From: Luidia sarsii
Taxonomy: Eukaryota; Echinodermata; Asteroidea; Paxillosida; Luidiidae
Direction of reading: 5' to 3'
Assembly (NCBI GenBank): GCA_949987565.1
Contig: OX465110.1
Location: 9,632,556 to 9,696,555, forward strand
DNA: 64,000 nucleotides
Shown here: piece by piece, positions 12,092 through 23,800 of the stretch
How positions within the stretch are numbered: position 1 is the stretch's first letter
How the letters are laid out: every line of letters begins with the position of its first letter
Notes under the pieces: generated by a model
Told to the model about the DNA's origin: nothing
Database searches by the model: none
The model's input: only the letters and a program-made list of their open reading frames with translations
Translations under genes and position numbers: made by a program

Positions 12092-12575
12092 GGAGGTAAA
12101 CCTGAGTGGCATAATTGGGTTATTTTCTGGAAAGATATTATCGGTAGTTTAATAGGCCTACCAACATAGTACACCATAAAAGGGTAGGGAAAAAGATCGA
12201 CAATAGAATGCCTATTATTATAAAGACAATAGCCATTGTCTTGCACAACCATTTGCCAAATAATTTGGACTTCTAATCATGATTTTGTGGTGTGTATGTG
12301 TGACGCATACATGTACTGTACATGTATGTAGGAATGGTGAAGTGCATGTTTTCAACACAGCCGCGTACTGACCGTTGTCCGGTTGACAATTACGCGTCAC
12401 AAAATCATGACTTTTGGGGAAAATTTAAGTTCATTTTTTTTTTTCGGCAAGTGGTTATGTCAATTGTGGACTTAGTGTTTTTTCCCACCCTTTTATGGTG
12501 TACATTGTAGGTATTATACTAACATCTTTCCGGGTGAAAAAAAATGATGCCGCTCAGGTTTACCTGCAAAACAGC
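12092..12575 (+). mobile_element. MITE with GGTAAACCTGAG termini
   Basis: Inverted ends: GGTAAACCTGAGTGGCAT near 12093 and the complement of GGTAAACCTGAGCGGCAT near 12570. Inside is an inverted pair around 12280-12405 ending in 'gtcacaaaatcatga'. A related interior recurs at 42160-42260 ('ttttgtggtg', 'gaccgtcgtctggttga', 'gtcacaaaatca'), and a piece at 36180-36255 ('cacccttt-acggtgta', 'atctttccgg-tgaaa'). Confidence 0.55.
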
Positions 12576-13390
12576 TTGACTTGGCTTGGGAAGTCTTGAT
12601 ATTTTGTTCAATTGTTTACTGGTCTAAAATTAGTCAAACATGCCAAGTGGATAAGAATTTTGCCAGAAGACTGGCATCTGGAGAATTTGTTGATAACTAA
12701 GCATAGTATGCAATGATTGCAGAACATGGTTGAAGTAATTCAATGGGTATTGTTAATGTTAGTGTACATACATGTACTGTACACACATTCAAAAGTGTGC
12801 ATCTAAATTGTCTGTACATATATACACATACATGAACGATCACCATAAACACCATAACCATTGATCACCATAAACGATTACCAAAATGTTGTTTTCTTCT
12901 GTGCAGCTTGCTCACTTGAACATAATACAATTTGTAGTACAAATAGTAATAGTACACAGCACTTAGCTTTGCAATGCCAAGAATGTTATTCTTATTCTCA
13001 GTATTCACAAATGGCATACTGTATAATTGGGATTGCAATGCATTGTTGTGTTTAAAAAGCAAATTATGCATTATATAATTTTAATGGAAATGCCATATAC
13101 AGTACTATATTCAGAGTGTTGATAATAACATGATGTCTATTGTCCTATACATGTAAACCATAGTTTTGCCATATATTTGTAAAATCATAATTTCAGTATG
13201 CCTAAATTACAGTCCTACAAGTAGTTGCTGTTAGAGTACCTTTGTATTGCACAGATGAAAAGACTAGGAACAAGACAAGTGCATATTCTTTTGTCCAAAG
13301 AAGGCAGATAACTCAGTGAATGTTGCAACTACATGAACGGTGTGCATTGAAAGGACTAGGTACTGGTACACCAAATCCCCTGGAAATAGA
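12576..13390. other. Intergenic, no gene seen
   Basis: AT-rich. Short TACATG-type runs occur near 12765-12785. The open frames on both strands at 12861-13071 overlap each other and have no family match. Confidence 0.45.
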
Positions 13391-13625
13391 CCTTTTCACA
13401 CTACAGTCATTTAACATGGTAACCCTGAAGTTATGCATATTTCCCTGGATGTAGGAAGTGTAAATCTTTACCTAACCCCAGGGTTGTGTGCTCCGACTGA
13501 TACTGCCAGGGAGTGCCGCTTTTGCACAGCAAAGCCTTGGGCAATTGCTTTCCAAGGAGTGAGAAAATGGGTGTGAATTATACTTCTGGGAAATTCCTGG
13601 GGGATAGCTGTGTAGTGTGAAAAGG
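13391..13625 (+). mobile_element. 235-bp MITE with perfect 15-bp inverted ends
   Basis: CCTTTTCACACTACA at the left is the exact complement of TGTAGTGTGAAAAGG at the right. It belongs with the TTTCACACT-ended elements at 7923-8245 and 22360-23340. It lies about 170 bp upstream of the acceptor of the TP53INP coding exon, probably in a 5' UTR intron. Confidence 0.7.
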
Positions 13626-13904
13626 CCAGTGTGTTTGCAACTTTGCATAGTCTGGTACCAATGAGGTAGAAAGAAGTTTAAAAGCATCAGATGTTCTACT
13701 GAGACTGGTATTTTTGTTTTAGAACCAAAACTCTTCCAGAGATACATGTCTTCATATTCTTTTATCTCAAGAGTTTTTTTCTCTTTTCCCCTAATGTAGT
13801 AAGAAGCACACCACCTATTGAGAGCAGAACGTGAACGTCTTCCTTCAAGCTTGCCAATTTACTGTTGTATTTTCATCACTGGAAAGCTGTTGCCACTGAT
13901 CAGT

Positions 13905-14061
13905 ATGCTGAGTGGTCTTGCTGAGTACATCTTTGGCAGTGTAGGCCATGAGGAGGAGGCTGAGGGCAAAGCCGCAGATGGGGCACCTGCAAAGGGTCGA
14001 CCAAGCCCAAGCATGCAGATCACTTATACGGATGATGACTGGGTCCTGGTAGATGTTACCA
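13905..14061 (+). CDS. TP53INP: TP53INP coding exon 1
   Basis: 52 codons plus one base, with about 105 bases of 5' UTR from 13800. Encodes the acidic N-terminus and the LIR. Donor GTAAGT at 14062. Confidence 0.9.
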
Positions 14062-15082
14062 GTAAGTTGGAATTTCTGTAACAGTATACACTACATCTCT
14101 TGTCTCTTACCATCCCTATGTAAACAAAAATGCTCACGGAGAATGCATCCATGTCTGTGCATTGATTTTGAAGAAGGGAAGATTAATCACATGTTGTAAC
14201 TTAACTACCAAGTACCAGTAATGGCTTGTAATCAGGATTCAATTGTACATTTTCAGGGATCACACCCCCGTTTTCATTCTATACAAACAACCATTTGTTG
14301 TAAACCTGGCTACAGCTGTTCGAGAATCCACAAAGTTGTTAAATGTCTAACTGGTACTCCCACCCCGGCAAAGACTAGTTAATTATTTGTGAAGACCGGC
14401 ATCTAAGGGCTGGATTTCTCAGATGGTAAAAGTGGTGGTACTTTAAACCAGAGGTCTTAGGTTCAAGTCCCGATACAGGCAAAACATTTTTTGCCATTTT
14501 TAAAAATTATGAATCTGTTCATTTTCACTATTAGATAGCCCTAAAGGATCAAGTGGATCAAGTGTAAGTGGACGTGCTCACGTTCTGCAGTCTCAGTCTC
14601 GTGGGATTCCTGTTACTAGTCAGTTGGAGGAGAGTTGGATCGTCACTCCTCCTCCATGTTTTACAGCCGGGGGTAGTGGCTCACAAGAACTTGCCACCAG
14701 TCCCATGGAGAACCTCCTCATTGAGCACCCTAGCATGTCAGTCTATGGACCTCGAGTATCAGCCAAGTCCAGGAGAACTGATCAACATGAATCCAGCATG
14801 GAGGTGGGCAAAAAACCTAAGGCACATGCCTCAAGGGTGAGACACAGCCAGCCACCCAGACGGGCTGCAGCAGTGGCTGCCCGCTTGGGTTTAGACAGCC
14901 CCCCTAACTTGTCTGCCATCAAGGAGGCAGAGGTCATGCAGCGGAAGAAGCGGGGGTCACTCAACAGGTCAAAGGTTGAGCGGCACAACAAGACCTTCCA
15001 CCAACAGAGCTGCTCTAGAAAGCGTCATTACCGCCAGAATGTCCCTGGTCGTCACTCTAGTGTTACTTACAAGCAATGTTAG
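13905..15082 (+). CDS. TP53INP: Tumour protein p53-inducible nuclear protein (TP53INP) homologue, 234 aa, two coding exons
   Basis: Coding exons 13905-14061 and 14535-15082 join in phase 1 (GTAAGT donor, TATTAG acceptor), giving 705 nt and 234 aa, close to the 220-240 aa of the vertebrate proteins. Residues 43-51 (DDDWVLVDV) form an acidic LIR with core W46-V49. In vertebrates this motif binds LC3/GABARAP, and the family acts in autophagy and as nuclear co-factors. Residues 84-123 carry the family block ESWIVTPPPCFTAGG followed by SPMENLLIEHPSMSVY, nearly identical to TP53INP1. The C-terminus is basic and ends in TYKQC, so it lacks the last few residues of vertebrate proteins (after QPC). The chosen ATG (13905) follows in-frame upstream codons; MLSGLAEYIFG resembles the MLQRL start of TP53INP2. 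An acceptor at 13798-13799 implies an upstream non-coding exon. Confidence 0.92.
14255..14530 (+). repeat. Composite tRNA-derived SINE in the TP53INP intron
   Basis: The 5' module ('gggatcacacccccgttttcat', 'ttgttgtaaacctggctac', 'caccccggcaaagacta') is followed by a tRNA-like head near 14408 (GGGCTGGATTTCTCAGATGG) with a B-box-like GGTTCAAGTCC at about 14460. The same order recurs at 28190-28445 and in part at 27208-27440. Confidence 0.6.
14535..15082 (+). CDS. TP53INP: TP53INP coding exon 2 (terminal)
   Basis: Starts after TATTAG (14533-14534) in phase 1, giving codon AAT (Asn53), and runs to a TAG stop at 15080-15082. It carries the conserved ESW-TPPP block, the IEHPSMSVY block and the basic C-terminus. 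Confidence 0.92.
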
Positions 15083-15731
15083 TAGCATTTGTACCAAGCA
15101 CATTGGAAGTAGCATCTTATTACTAACATCAAATTGTTCCTGAAATTGTGGCTTCTTTAATAATCCAGGCCATCATAGGTATTTCATCACAAACTAGGGT
15201 TTTTAGTAAAGATGGTTCAAATCTCAAAAGGAGATAAGAAAAAAATTAAAGATATTTCGTATATTTTGTGGTAGATAGTGAAATACAAAGAAATACATCC
15301 AGGGTACATGTAGGAATAATAATAATAATAATAGATTCATATATTTACCGAGTGTGAGGTTTTTAACTGTTAATATTCAAAAGAATTTTAATTTAATTTA
15401 ATATTCTTAATATTTATTAAATACATTTACATGTTAAGAAGTGTTTAGTTTTAGGTGTGTGGAATTTTTTTTTGAGTTTTGAGTTTTTCAAGACAGTTGA
15501 CAATTGAGAAACATTTGTTATACTCTCATACACAATACACATTGTTATATCCAACTACAGTCCACTGTGTAAGGTTCTATCCATGCAATATTGCACTGCA
15601 GTTTGTCAAGTATCCGTTATTCATTTTTAAAGCACTTTTTAGTATCTTTTAGGTTGTAAGGATGAAATCAAGAATCTCTTCATTTGTTACCAATATTCAA
15701 TGAAATCAGTATTGCCCAATTACTGAATAAA
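15083..15731 (+). other. Probable 3' UTR of TP53INP with AATAAA
   Basis: AT-rich sequence with an (ATA)n run at about 15317-15334. A canonical AATAAA at 15726-15731 is followed by TG-rich sequence, the best polyadenylation candidate on this strand. Transcript data would fix the end. Confidence 0.5.
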
Positions 15732-18700
15732 CAAAGTATTCCTGTGTGAGTCTTCCAATCTCCCTCAGGATTTGAGAATACATGTCTTTCAAATCAATCA
15801 GCTCTCAATGAACTGGAATGTTTCTTTGGATATTTTCTGCTTCAACTGATCTTGATAATCAAATAACTGATATCACAGTTTGACCTTCATTGCATTTTAT
15901 GTCCCTAACAGTTTTTAAAGTTTACCACCCCCTGATAATGGAATTCAAAATACCCTTGAAGCATTCTTCTATCACAGTTACAAACAAAATCATATGCTGC
16001 ATTTTCCAGGCTGTAAAAAGTTACTATTTTCTGGATGGGCAAGTGATAAAACATGGAAGATCACCAATTAATGTCTGTGTGTGCAGCTTAAGTAAATGCT
16101 GAGAGTGCCATGTCGTATTGTGTGCAACTGTCTATACAGGAAAACAGACAGTTATCACTTTAATATATATGTATAATTAACAAACGATAAACAACGATAG
16201 CCATTGGGTAGCCCACATAAATAATTGCACTTCTTTTGAGAGCAGGGCTATTAAACATAGTGGTTTATTTCTCTACCACAAATATTTATGTGCCTTTGGA
16301 TGTGTTTCAGGTAAATCCACACACTTCGTACAGTAAGTGTGTATAACATACACTTCACATTCAAACTCTGAGGCAGTTTTTTTCTCATTGTGTGCCAATA
16401 AGTCATCTAATGAAGGACAGGAGTCTCCTTATACACCTTCCCACAAAAACATCCAACATTGTTGCCTCTGTCAACCCTCCATGACATGCCGGTATCCATC
16501 CTTGCTTACAGACTCTGCCTGCTATTTTCAAAATAAAGGTTTGTCTTTTAACTCAACATTTTGATACAGTAACAAAGGCCCTCTAATACCCACCTACAAT
16601 GTATGACACAAATCTGAATTTGATTTTCAGATTATCTTACAAAACACTTGAGTCGGTGCTAAATTCAAAGAAACAATAACCAATACCAATACTGAGCTTA
16701 CAGTACATGTTGAGAAAAGGACTGCTGTATAGCAGACTCAATTCTAGCATGTACCATAGCTGACTATATCTAGCACTTACTGACTTAGGCCATGTCTCTT
16801 TCAAGGAATGTGAATCCATTTTTAAGTACCGGTATTAAATGTAATGCTGTGTGATTATCTATACATGCAATCAGCACATCAGTGGCCTCCTCCAAACGTC
16901 AAACTTTGCAATACTGAATTTTCGAAATCAGATTCACTACATGAACAGAGAGCATTATGTTGTACAACAGAATCTCCACACCAGTTTGTATTGTAGTTTT
17001 GTAGACTACATGTATATTCTTTGAAGTACAAATGAACAGACAGAGATTTGAATTCTAGGTCAGTACCTCCTGTTTTGATTTTCTCTCCTAGGGAAGTTGT
17101 TTACCGTACCTCTTTTTGCAAAGATCATCTCTGCCTACAAGCTAAATTCTACACAAGAAACATTTGGCTGACTACAAAATTCTTAGATTTCAGCCGCAAA
17201 TCAATTGAGACAATACATGTACATGTACATGTTAACTGTCTTTATTACAAGGAAATATCCTTGGACCCTAATTTGTTTGTGTAGAGACACCGCAGGTCAT
17301 ATTGATCAAAATACAGTTCAGTAGGGAACTTTAACGTTTTAAATAGTCATGAATGAGCAGTCTGCCAGTTTGTACATCTACATGTACATGTACATACATG
17401 TACATGTTTAGATGATGCATTATAAAATACATGATTTTAAAAGGTATTATACACTTACATGTATGCTGTTCTCACTTAATACAGGATTTCTTTTCAAAAC
17501 AACCATGTATTTTCATCTTGAATGTTATCCATTTTATGTGTTATTTTGTTATGTGTTATTTATTTTGAGATTAATATATATGCATGACTGGAAAATACTA
17601 GAATACAATTTGTAATGGAATGTGTGATGTTTGACTAAGAAAACAGGCAGCTATGGATTAGTAGCTATGCAACAAACTACAGGCAATTATATGGAGACAC
17701 TGTAATCAATGTTCCAAGGCCATGTACACCTGCATATGTACCAGACTGAATTATACCATGCCTTGTTAGCCTACAGTATGGCAGCAAAGCACAATAGATA
17801 GAGATGGTATAGATTGCAGAAACACTCAATTGATTCCTGTGAATAAGAATGTCTCTTGTAGGCAGGGTACAGTAGAGAACATGGGGCAGTTGTAGCAATA
17901 ACACACTTTCATGTACCCGGTAATTACTTGTCTGTGGCCAATTACCGGTATATACCAATTATGTAACATCAAGTTAAAGGACCACAGAACCAGAATAGGC
18001 AATGATAAGCAGTGTTTGAAATGTCCATATGATTAGAAGGCAATCTTTTGATGCTGGGTGACATTAGTATTTCTTCATTGTACTTATGAGGCTCCTTGTT
18101 GATCAATTTACAAGTACATGTACATGTACCATAGTTAGCGATGCAGAATAGGCTTTTAATTAAAACCCAATGCAGACATTGCTATTGTGCAGAGACGCAA
18201 GTAGCTGTGCCTGTAGAGTGCCATAAATAGATAGGAAGTAGCCGTAGCTCCATGGTTCTAGTATTAACCTGGTTGCAAAGCCACCACTGCAAGTGTGGCA
18301 ATGCACCCCAACACCAATGAAAGACTTTAGTCTGTCGAAACAAGATCCAATCTTAGTGTTTCCTACACATTATGCCGGTGAGGTCATTCAACACGTCAGA
18401 TACAAATTGTTGCGATTCATGAACCCAAATATAAATTATTAGTACAGCAAGAAAGTAGGTATAAGGTAATTTTAAAATTAGCGGAGGTGCAAGTAAGAGT
18501 TATTTTTAGAGGAAGACTAATGTTGATTTCTGCCCTGTGAATCTTGAAGCCTTCCCAAAAGTCTCATTACATGTATCATTTCAGGAAATATTTCTATGCC
18601 ATTTCTTAGAAAAGAGAAAAGGCCAGATACTGAGCAGGAGGGCCAAATCTCAACGTGTTCCATGGCCAGTGCTGAAAGGTCACACTATTGCTTGTCCCAT

Positions 18701-20523
18701 GCTGTCCTGGGATAAGTTATTTTAACTCTTCATACTGTATGCCAATTATGAGTTTCAACAATAAAATGGTGCAAATAATAACAAGAGAAAAGTTGAACAA
18801 GTGTGAAGAAAGGGTGTGGGCTCTCCAGCAGGAACGGTCTCGTAGGTGTGATTCAAATACATGCGCTATTATTAGAGTTTCTTTAATAGTCTCAAATAAT
18901 GTGTTACCATAGTTGCTTGATCGCAGTATTGGACTGATTGATGTTCAGTAGTAATGTCCTTGTGACAAAATGTTCCATTGGAATGACATATAGACATCCA
19001 TGCTATCATTTATAGTGAGCTGCATTATGTTTGGTGTGGGTTTTTTATGTTTGCATATTTCATCTCCATTTTTAAACATTTTGAATACAGTTTTGAATTA
19101 GGAAGTAGAAAGCCTTATAATAGCATTACATCTTGAGGAAAAGTTTGTAGGTTGTCACTTTCCAAGTCTGTTGTCTTAATTGGGTCAACACCAGACAAGT
19201 ACATGATTAAATCTGTATTATCATAACCTTTACTAACACCTTATAGCAGCACATGAGCCAGCATATCCTGTGCAAACTCCATTAACACAAAATCCTTGGT
19301 TTGCAAGCATGTGTCTGCTGCCAGTCATTTTGGATTCCACAAAATTTGGGCTTGGCATGGATTTGGTGCCTTGGTGCTTTGATAAATACATTCTGAATTT
19401 ATGATAGAATGGAAGGAAACAAACCTGGCATTGCCCTACCAAGGAGACCAATCTTACCAGCAACTGCACTGCATGCAAAAGGATCACAAAGTTGGTCTTT
19501 GGTTGTCTGTAAATTACTTAGTGTGGCATGGCTGTTCAACATCAAGCCTGTACCAAAGCTCAAACTACCGTAGGAGAGCTTTATTTCTGAACTGGTGCAA
19601 GTAAAATGTACTAAGCTTTTGCATTGATGGTTGTATGACGCATGCCCTTTGTGCTGACAACCAGCTGAAACATTGAAGAGGATTTGTAATCAACACAATA
19701 CTGAGTCCATCTGGAAGAATAGAAGAAACTGAATGATTTATCATCTACATGTATGATCAAGTAGGTACATATACTGCTCTGCTAGACCTGCTCTCACATG
19801 GTACATGTAATTCTAATGTGTGATCATTAGCATGATGGCAGTTAAGCATCACTTTATGGAAACTGTAACATGTCATCACTTTTAACTCTAAAGGCTTACT
19901 AAGATTTACTTGATGATTTCAACCATCTATTATTACCCACTTGGTTGCAAACGTGTACACGTACAACTACAAATACAAATTTCCTCCCACTTCACTTTAA
20001 AAAGTGGGAGGTAACATTGCATGAATATTGTGAGGAAGAAAGAAACCAAGGAATCAGGTTGTGATGAGGAATGCCCTGTCCTTAGGTCTGCCTTAGTAGA
20101 AATCACAGAGAAATGAGCAGGAGCTAAGAAAGAGATACACTTTACTGTATTACACCCTGTAATCCATATTAAGATACATGCATGTCATCATGCCAAACCA
20201 GCAGAGGTTTCATTTCTCTTGAATATGCTATACCAGTCACCTAATCATCTAGTTTCTCTTTCATCCATTTCAGCAGCAACTGATGGCCTTATATTACTAA
20301 CCTGTGCCCTGTGAGGTACGGTGCGCAGGGTTGGGGCAGTCAACAGCCCCCTCCCCCAAAGAAAACCCAACATTTTCTCAGTAAATTACAGAATTAAAGT
20401 ATGTGAATGAAAGCATGCAAAAATCCTCCTGTAGTTGTTAGATTTCAGTTGCAGTATCATTTAGAAAGGAAATAAATGATCAAATAAAGGTTTTTTTTAA
20501 AGGACACATTTTAGCAGGATTGT
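15732..20523. other. Intergenic, no gene seen
   Basis: 4.8 kb between the converging 3' ends of TP53INP and the BtpA-like gene. I see only AT-rich unique DNA with short TACATG runs (17213-17232, 17379-17406, 18113-18128). None of the short frames has a recognisable product or a consistent exon structure. Confidence 0.5.
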
Positions 20524-20529
20524 TTTATT
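20524..20529 (-). terminator. Polyadenylation signal AATAAA for the BtpA-like gene
   Basis: TTTATT on the plus strand reads AATAAA on the minus strand, about 120 bases past the stop codon at 20649. Spacing and motif fit a short 3' UTR. Confidence 0.5.
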
Positions 20530-20648
20530 CATTGTCTCAATTGATAACAGTAAGCCTTAATGGTCACAATATTCAATTTTTGTGTCATGTAAAAGATCGA
20601 GGTGAATAGTGGATGTATATGGTCACTTGGGACAGTATAGTTAGAATC

Positions 20649-20857
20649 TTATGATGTGCATTCTGTGTTGTTTCGCATATGGCTAACTTTGTCCATAAAC
20701 TGCCGGACTTTTGTAAAATCAGGATCATTATACCACAGTCCACCATGCTTGAAATGGGAACCAACTATGAGTGCACTTGCTCCAAGGTAACTATTCACAT
20801 TGCTCGTTATGACCCCTGACCCCACTAGGACAGGTATATCCACAGACAGCTGGACAT
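20649..20857 (-). CDS. BtpA-like coding exon 6 (terminal)
   Basis: Acceptor CCTCAACAG after a pyrimidine-rich tract, 209 nt including the stop at 20651-20649. Encodes VDIPVLVGSGV and ASALIVGSHFKHGGLW, the last barrel strands. Confidence 0.92.
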
Positions 20858-23800
20858 CTGTTGAGGAAGAGGAAGGAGGTCTGCATTCAAGTCTACTTGC
20901 ATTCTTACATACACATATTAGGCAAGTAAAACAATCACTTTATAAGGCCAAATCGTACACCCATGCCATATGCCACAAATTGTCAACTATAAGTTATATG
21001 CAGTATTAAGAAGAAACGCGTGCTCTGTTCAAATTCCAGGTAATTTTTCTTGGGCTACTCTACCACAACACAAGTCATATTGAACTTGATGAGAATAACA
21101 CTGATCATCTCTTAATAATAAACATATTCCTTGTTGCAGATGTCATTAGGCTGTAAGTACATTGTCTTATACAAATACAACTTACTACACCACCAAATTT
21201 AAAAATCGTACAACTACACTGCTACTTAGGAGCATTCTCCACTTCAATATGTTGACAAAGAAAAGGACATATTAACTATGCTGTATGTATGAGTAGACAA
21301 CTAAAGTTACTTCTCAATTGTCTGTATTTGGTCAGCCATCAGGGGCCAAAAAGGAATCCTATGTATGTTCACAGTTGCATGATGTCCTACATGTACATGT
21401 TCCTATACTGTTGTGAAATTGAATATTCAACTTTAGGTATGTGTAACTGAAACGATAACACCTATATGACTACAGTGTATGACTCTTGCAAGTCATGAGT
21501 CTGTATGTGTAATTATGTCTGATTGCTGCATACCTTGTATATCCTGTTGATTGGCAGGTTCCCCTGTGGCCCTACCAGTGACTATGACTCCATCACTACC
21601 AAAGAACTCAGCAGCCTCAGCAGTCTCAGCAATTCCTACATCAGCTGTCATGGCATGAGAGCTGTCATTGTACAATAATATGCAATATTCAGAGCCTTGC
21701 CATTCCTGAAAAACATTTTTAAATAGTCGATTTTAAACTAACAATGGCTTGGTCAGACTGTCAGAGTAATACCGGTATGCAAAAATGTTGCAAACTGCTT
21801 GCTGACTAAACTCACTAAGTCCACGTAGGAAGACTAACTCAACCAACCCCACTTCCTGGATGTCACCATTCAAGAAACGACATTACACTAAACTACTGAC
21901 TTGCATTCTTAGCCCACTGACACATCAATATCTGTATTCTCCATTCCTCCAGTTGCCACCTCCAACACTGTGAGACAGTATAGCATAAAGTCAGACCCTA
22001 AGATTGAGACGCATATATGTTCAAAATCTTCAAATGACTCAGATTTTCTCCACCATACATGCCACACAGAACATGGTCAGAAACTTGGTTTCAAGAGGCT
22101 TCAAGTCTCGCCAAATGGAGAATTCCATTGCCAAAGCCCATTCCATTCTTAGAGGTTTGGCACTCGGGCAAATCCTCCAGTCCCAAGGACATTTCTAAGG
22201 TTCCCTTAGTCACTTTATACCATCCATGTCTGTCTCCCCTACAGACAATTACTAAGGAAAACCATCACATTCTCCATACAACAAATCGTCTTACTGGTGC
22301 TATTCCAGACATGCCAGTGTTGGCTTTCAGGCGCCCCTGTAACGTTACTGCATGACTTATACCCCTTTCAAACTGCTTCCAAAGGGGAACCACTGTTGGA
22401 TTCACCATTGGATCCAACGGTGATTCACCGCTCTTTCATACAATCGAGAATTCCACCTCCACGCATATGCACATGTTACGACCTTTAATCTTGTTGAATT
22501 TCCAGATGTTTTGCTGGGTGTTTTGACCGTGTTAGATTGACCCCTTAAAGCAGTGCGCCCTCTCGTGCCCGCGGCCTACAGCGTTGAGCAGCGTAAAAAC
22601 ATTATGGGATAGCGACGCGAAGCCCGCATGGCAAGCTGAGAATGCTAGATTTCAGCCACTAATTTGCTCGCTTTAGCCCTATTTGTCAAGGGGAAATCAT
22701 GTCAGTTTCAGCTGTTGCAAGAACTGGTGAGTTGTAGTCTCGTAGTTATAGTTGTTTTTGTCATTTTAAGTAATAGTTCTAATGTTGTGTTTGTTAAAGA
22801 TTTACGGTCCGTTAAGAATCTTGTTAAGACGTTCATGGAAGGAGTCAAATCTCGTAATATAGTATCATAGTACGCTTCTCTTTGATGACTTATAATTGCC
22901 AACAACAGTATTCTAAGGCTTCAAATTACTCCAGAAACTAGCGACTTGCAGTGAAGTACTCTCAATAAACAGACAAAGTTCCCTTTTTATTGTTTGCCAT
23001 TATACGTAAATTGCTACCATAATCGATGGTCTCGTGTTACTCGTTCATTTGCATTGTGTGACGTGACTAAGAGCGCCCTCTACATTCATACTGGCTCGTG
23101 AGCGTAAGAGCAGTAACAGACCGTGACGACCATTCACACTGCGCTTCCATCGGTGGACCACCTCTAGTTTACCGGGTGTTTCACCGCGACGGCCTTTCAC
23201 ACTGTGCTTCCAACAGTGGACCACCTCTAGTTTACTGAGTGTTCCACCGCGACGACCTTTCACACTGTGCTTCAAATGGTTGACCACTGCTAGTTTACCC
23301 AGGTGCATCCAGTGAAAATATCGCTAGTGTGAAAGGGGTATTAATTGTCTGAGCAGAGGTTCCCCCATTAGCACATTTATATACCCATCTCCTGTAGAGT
23401 TTGTAAAGTTCAATATGTTGGTGAACCCAACTTTGAACAATTCAACCACATGGCCTCAACATCCAGGAGGGGAATGATTAACATCTTGCATGTTTATTAA
23501 TAATCCTTTTGTGTTCAGTCACTCACTTCTTTCTTTAACTCTTTCCCTTTGATCTTTCACCCTCTTCTACCTACTACCCACCCTGACAGCTATCCTCTTT
23601 AGCCTTTGTCATCTGTGTCCCTATTGCTCTTCTGTCCCTATTTAGTATTTGTTTTTGTCCTTGTGCCTTTGAGGAAGGTCCTACTAGGATCGAAATGTCA
23701 GGCACTCCTAACTTTTTATTATAGCTGTCAGAAGTTAGATACTGATAAAAAAGATTACCTAATTTACATAGACAGAGAGTCACTCATAACAATTGACTTT

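Noticed and set aside
23045..23308. 87-aa minus frame with internal repeats (GRRG-KLEVVH)
   Set aside because: It is the translation of the 63-bp tandem units of a MITE.
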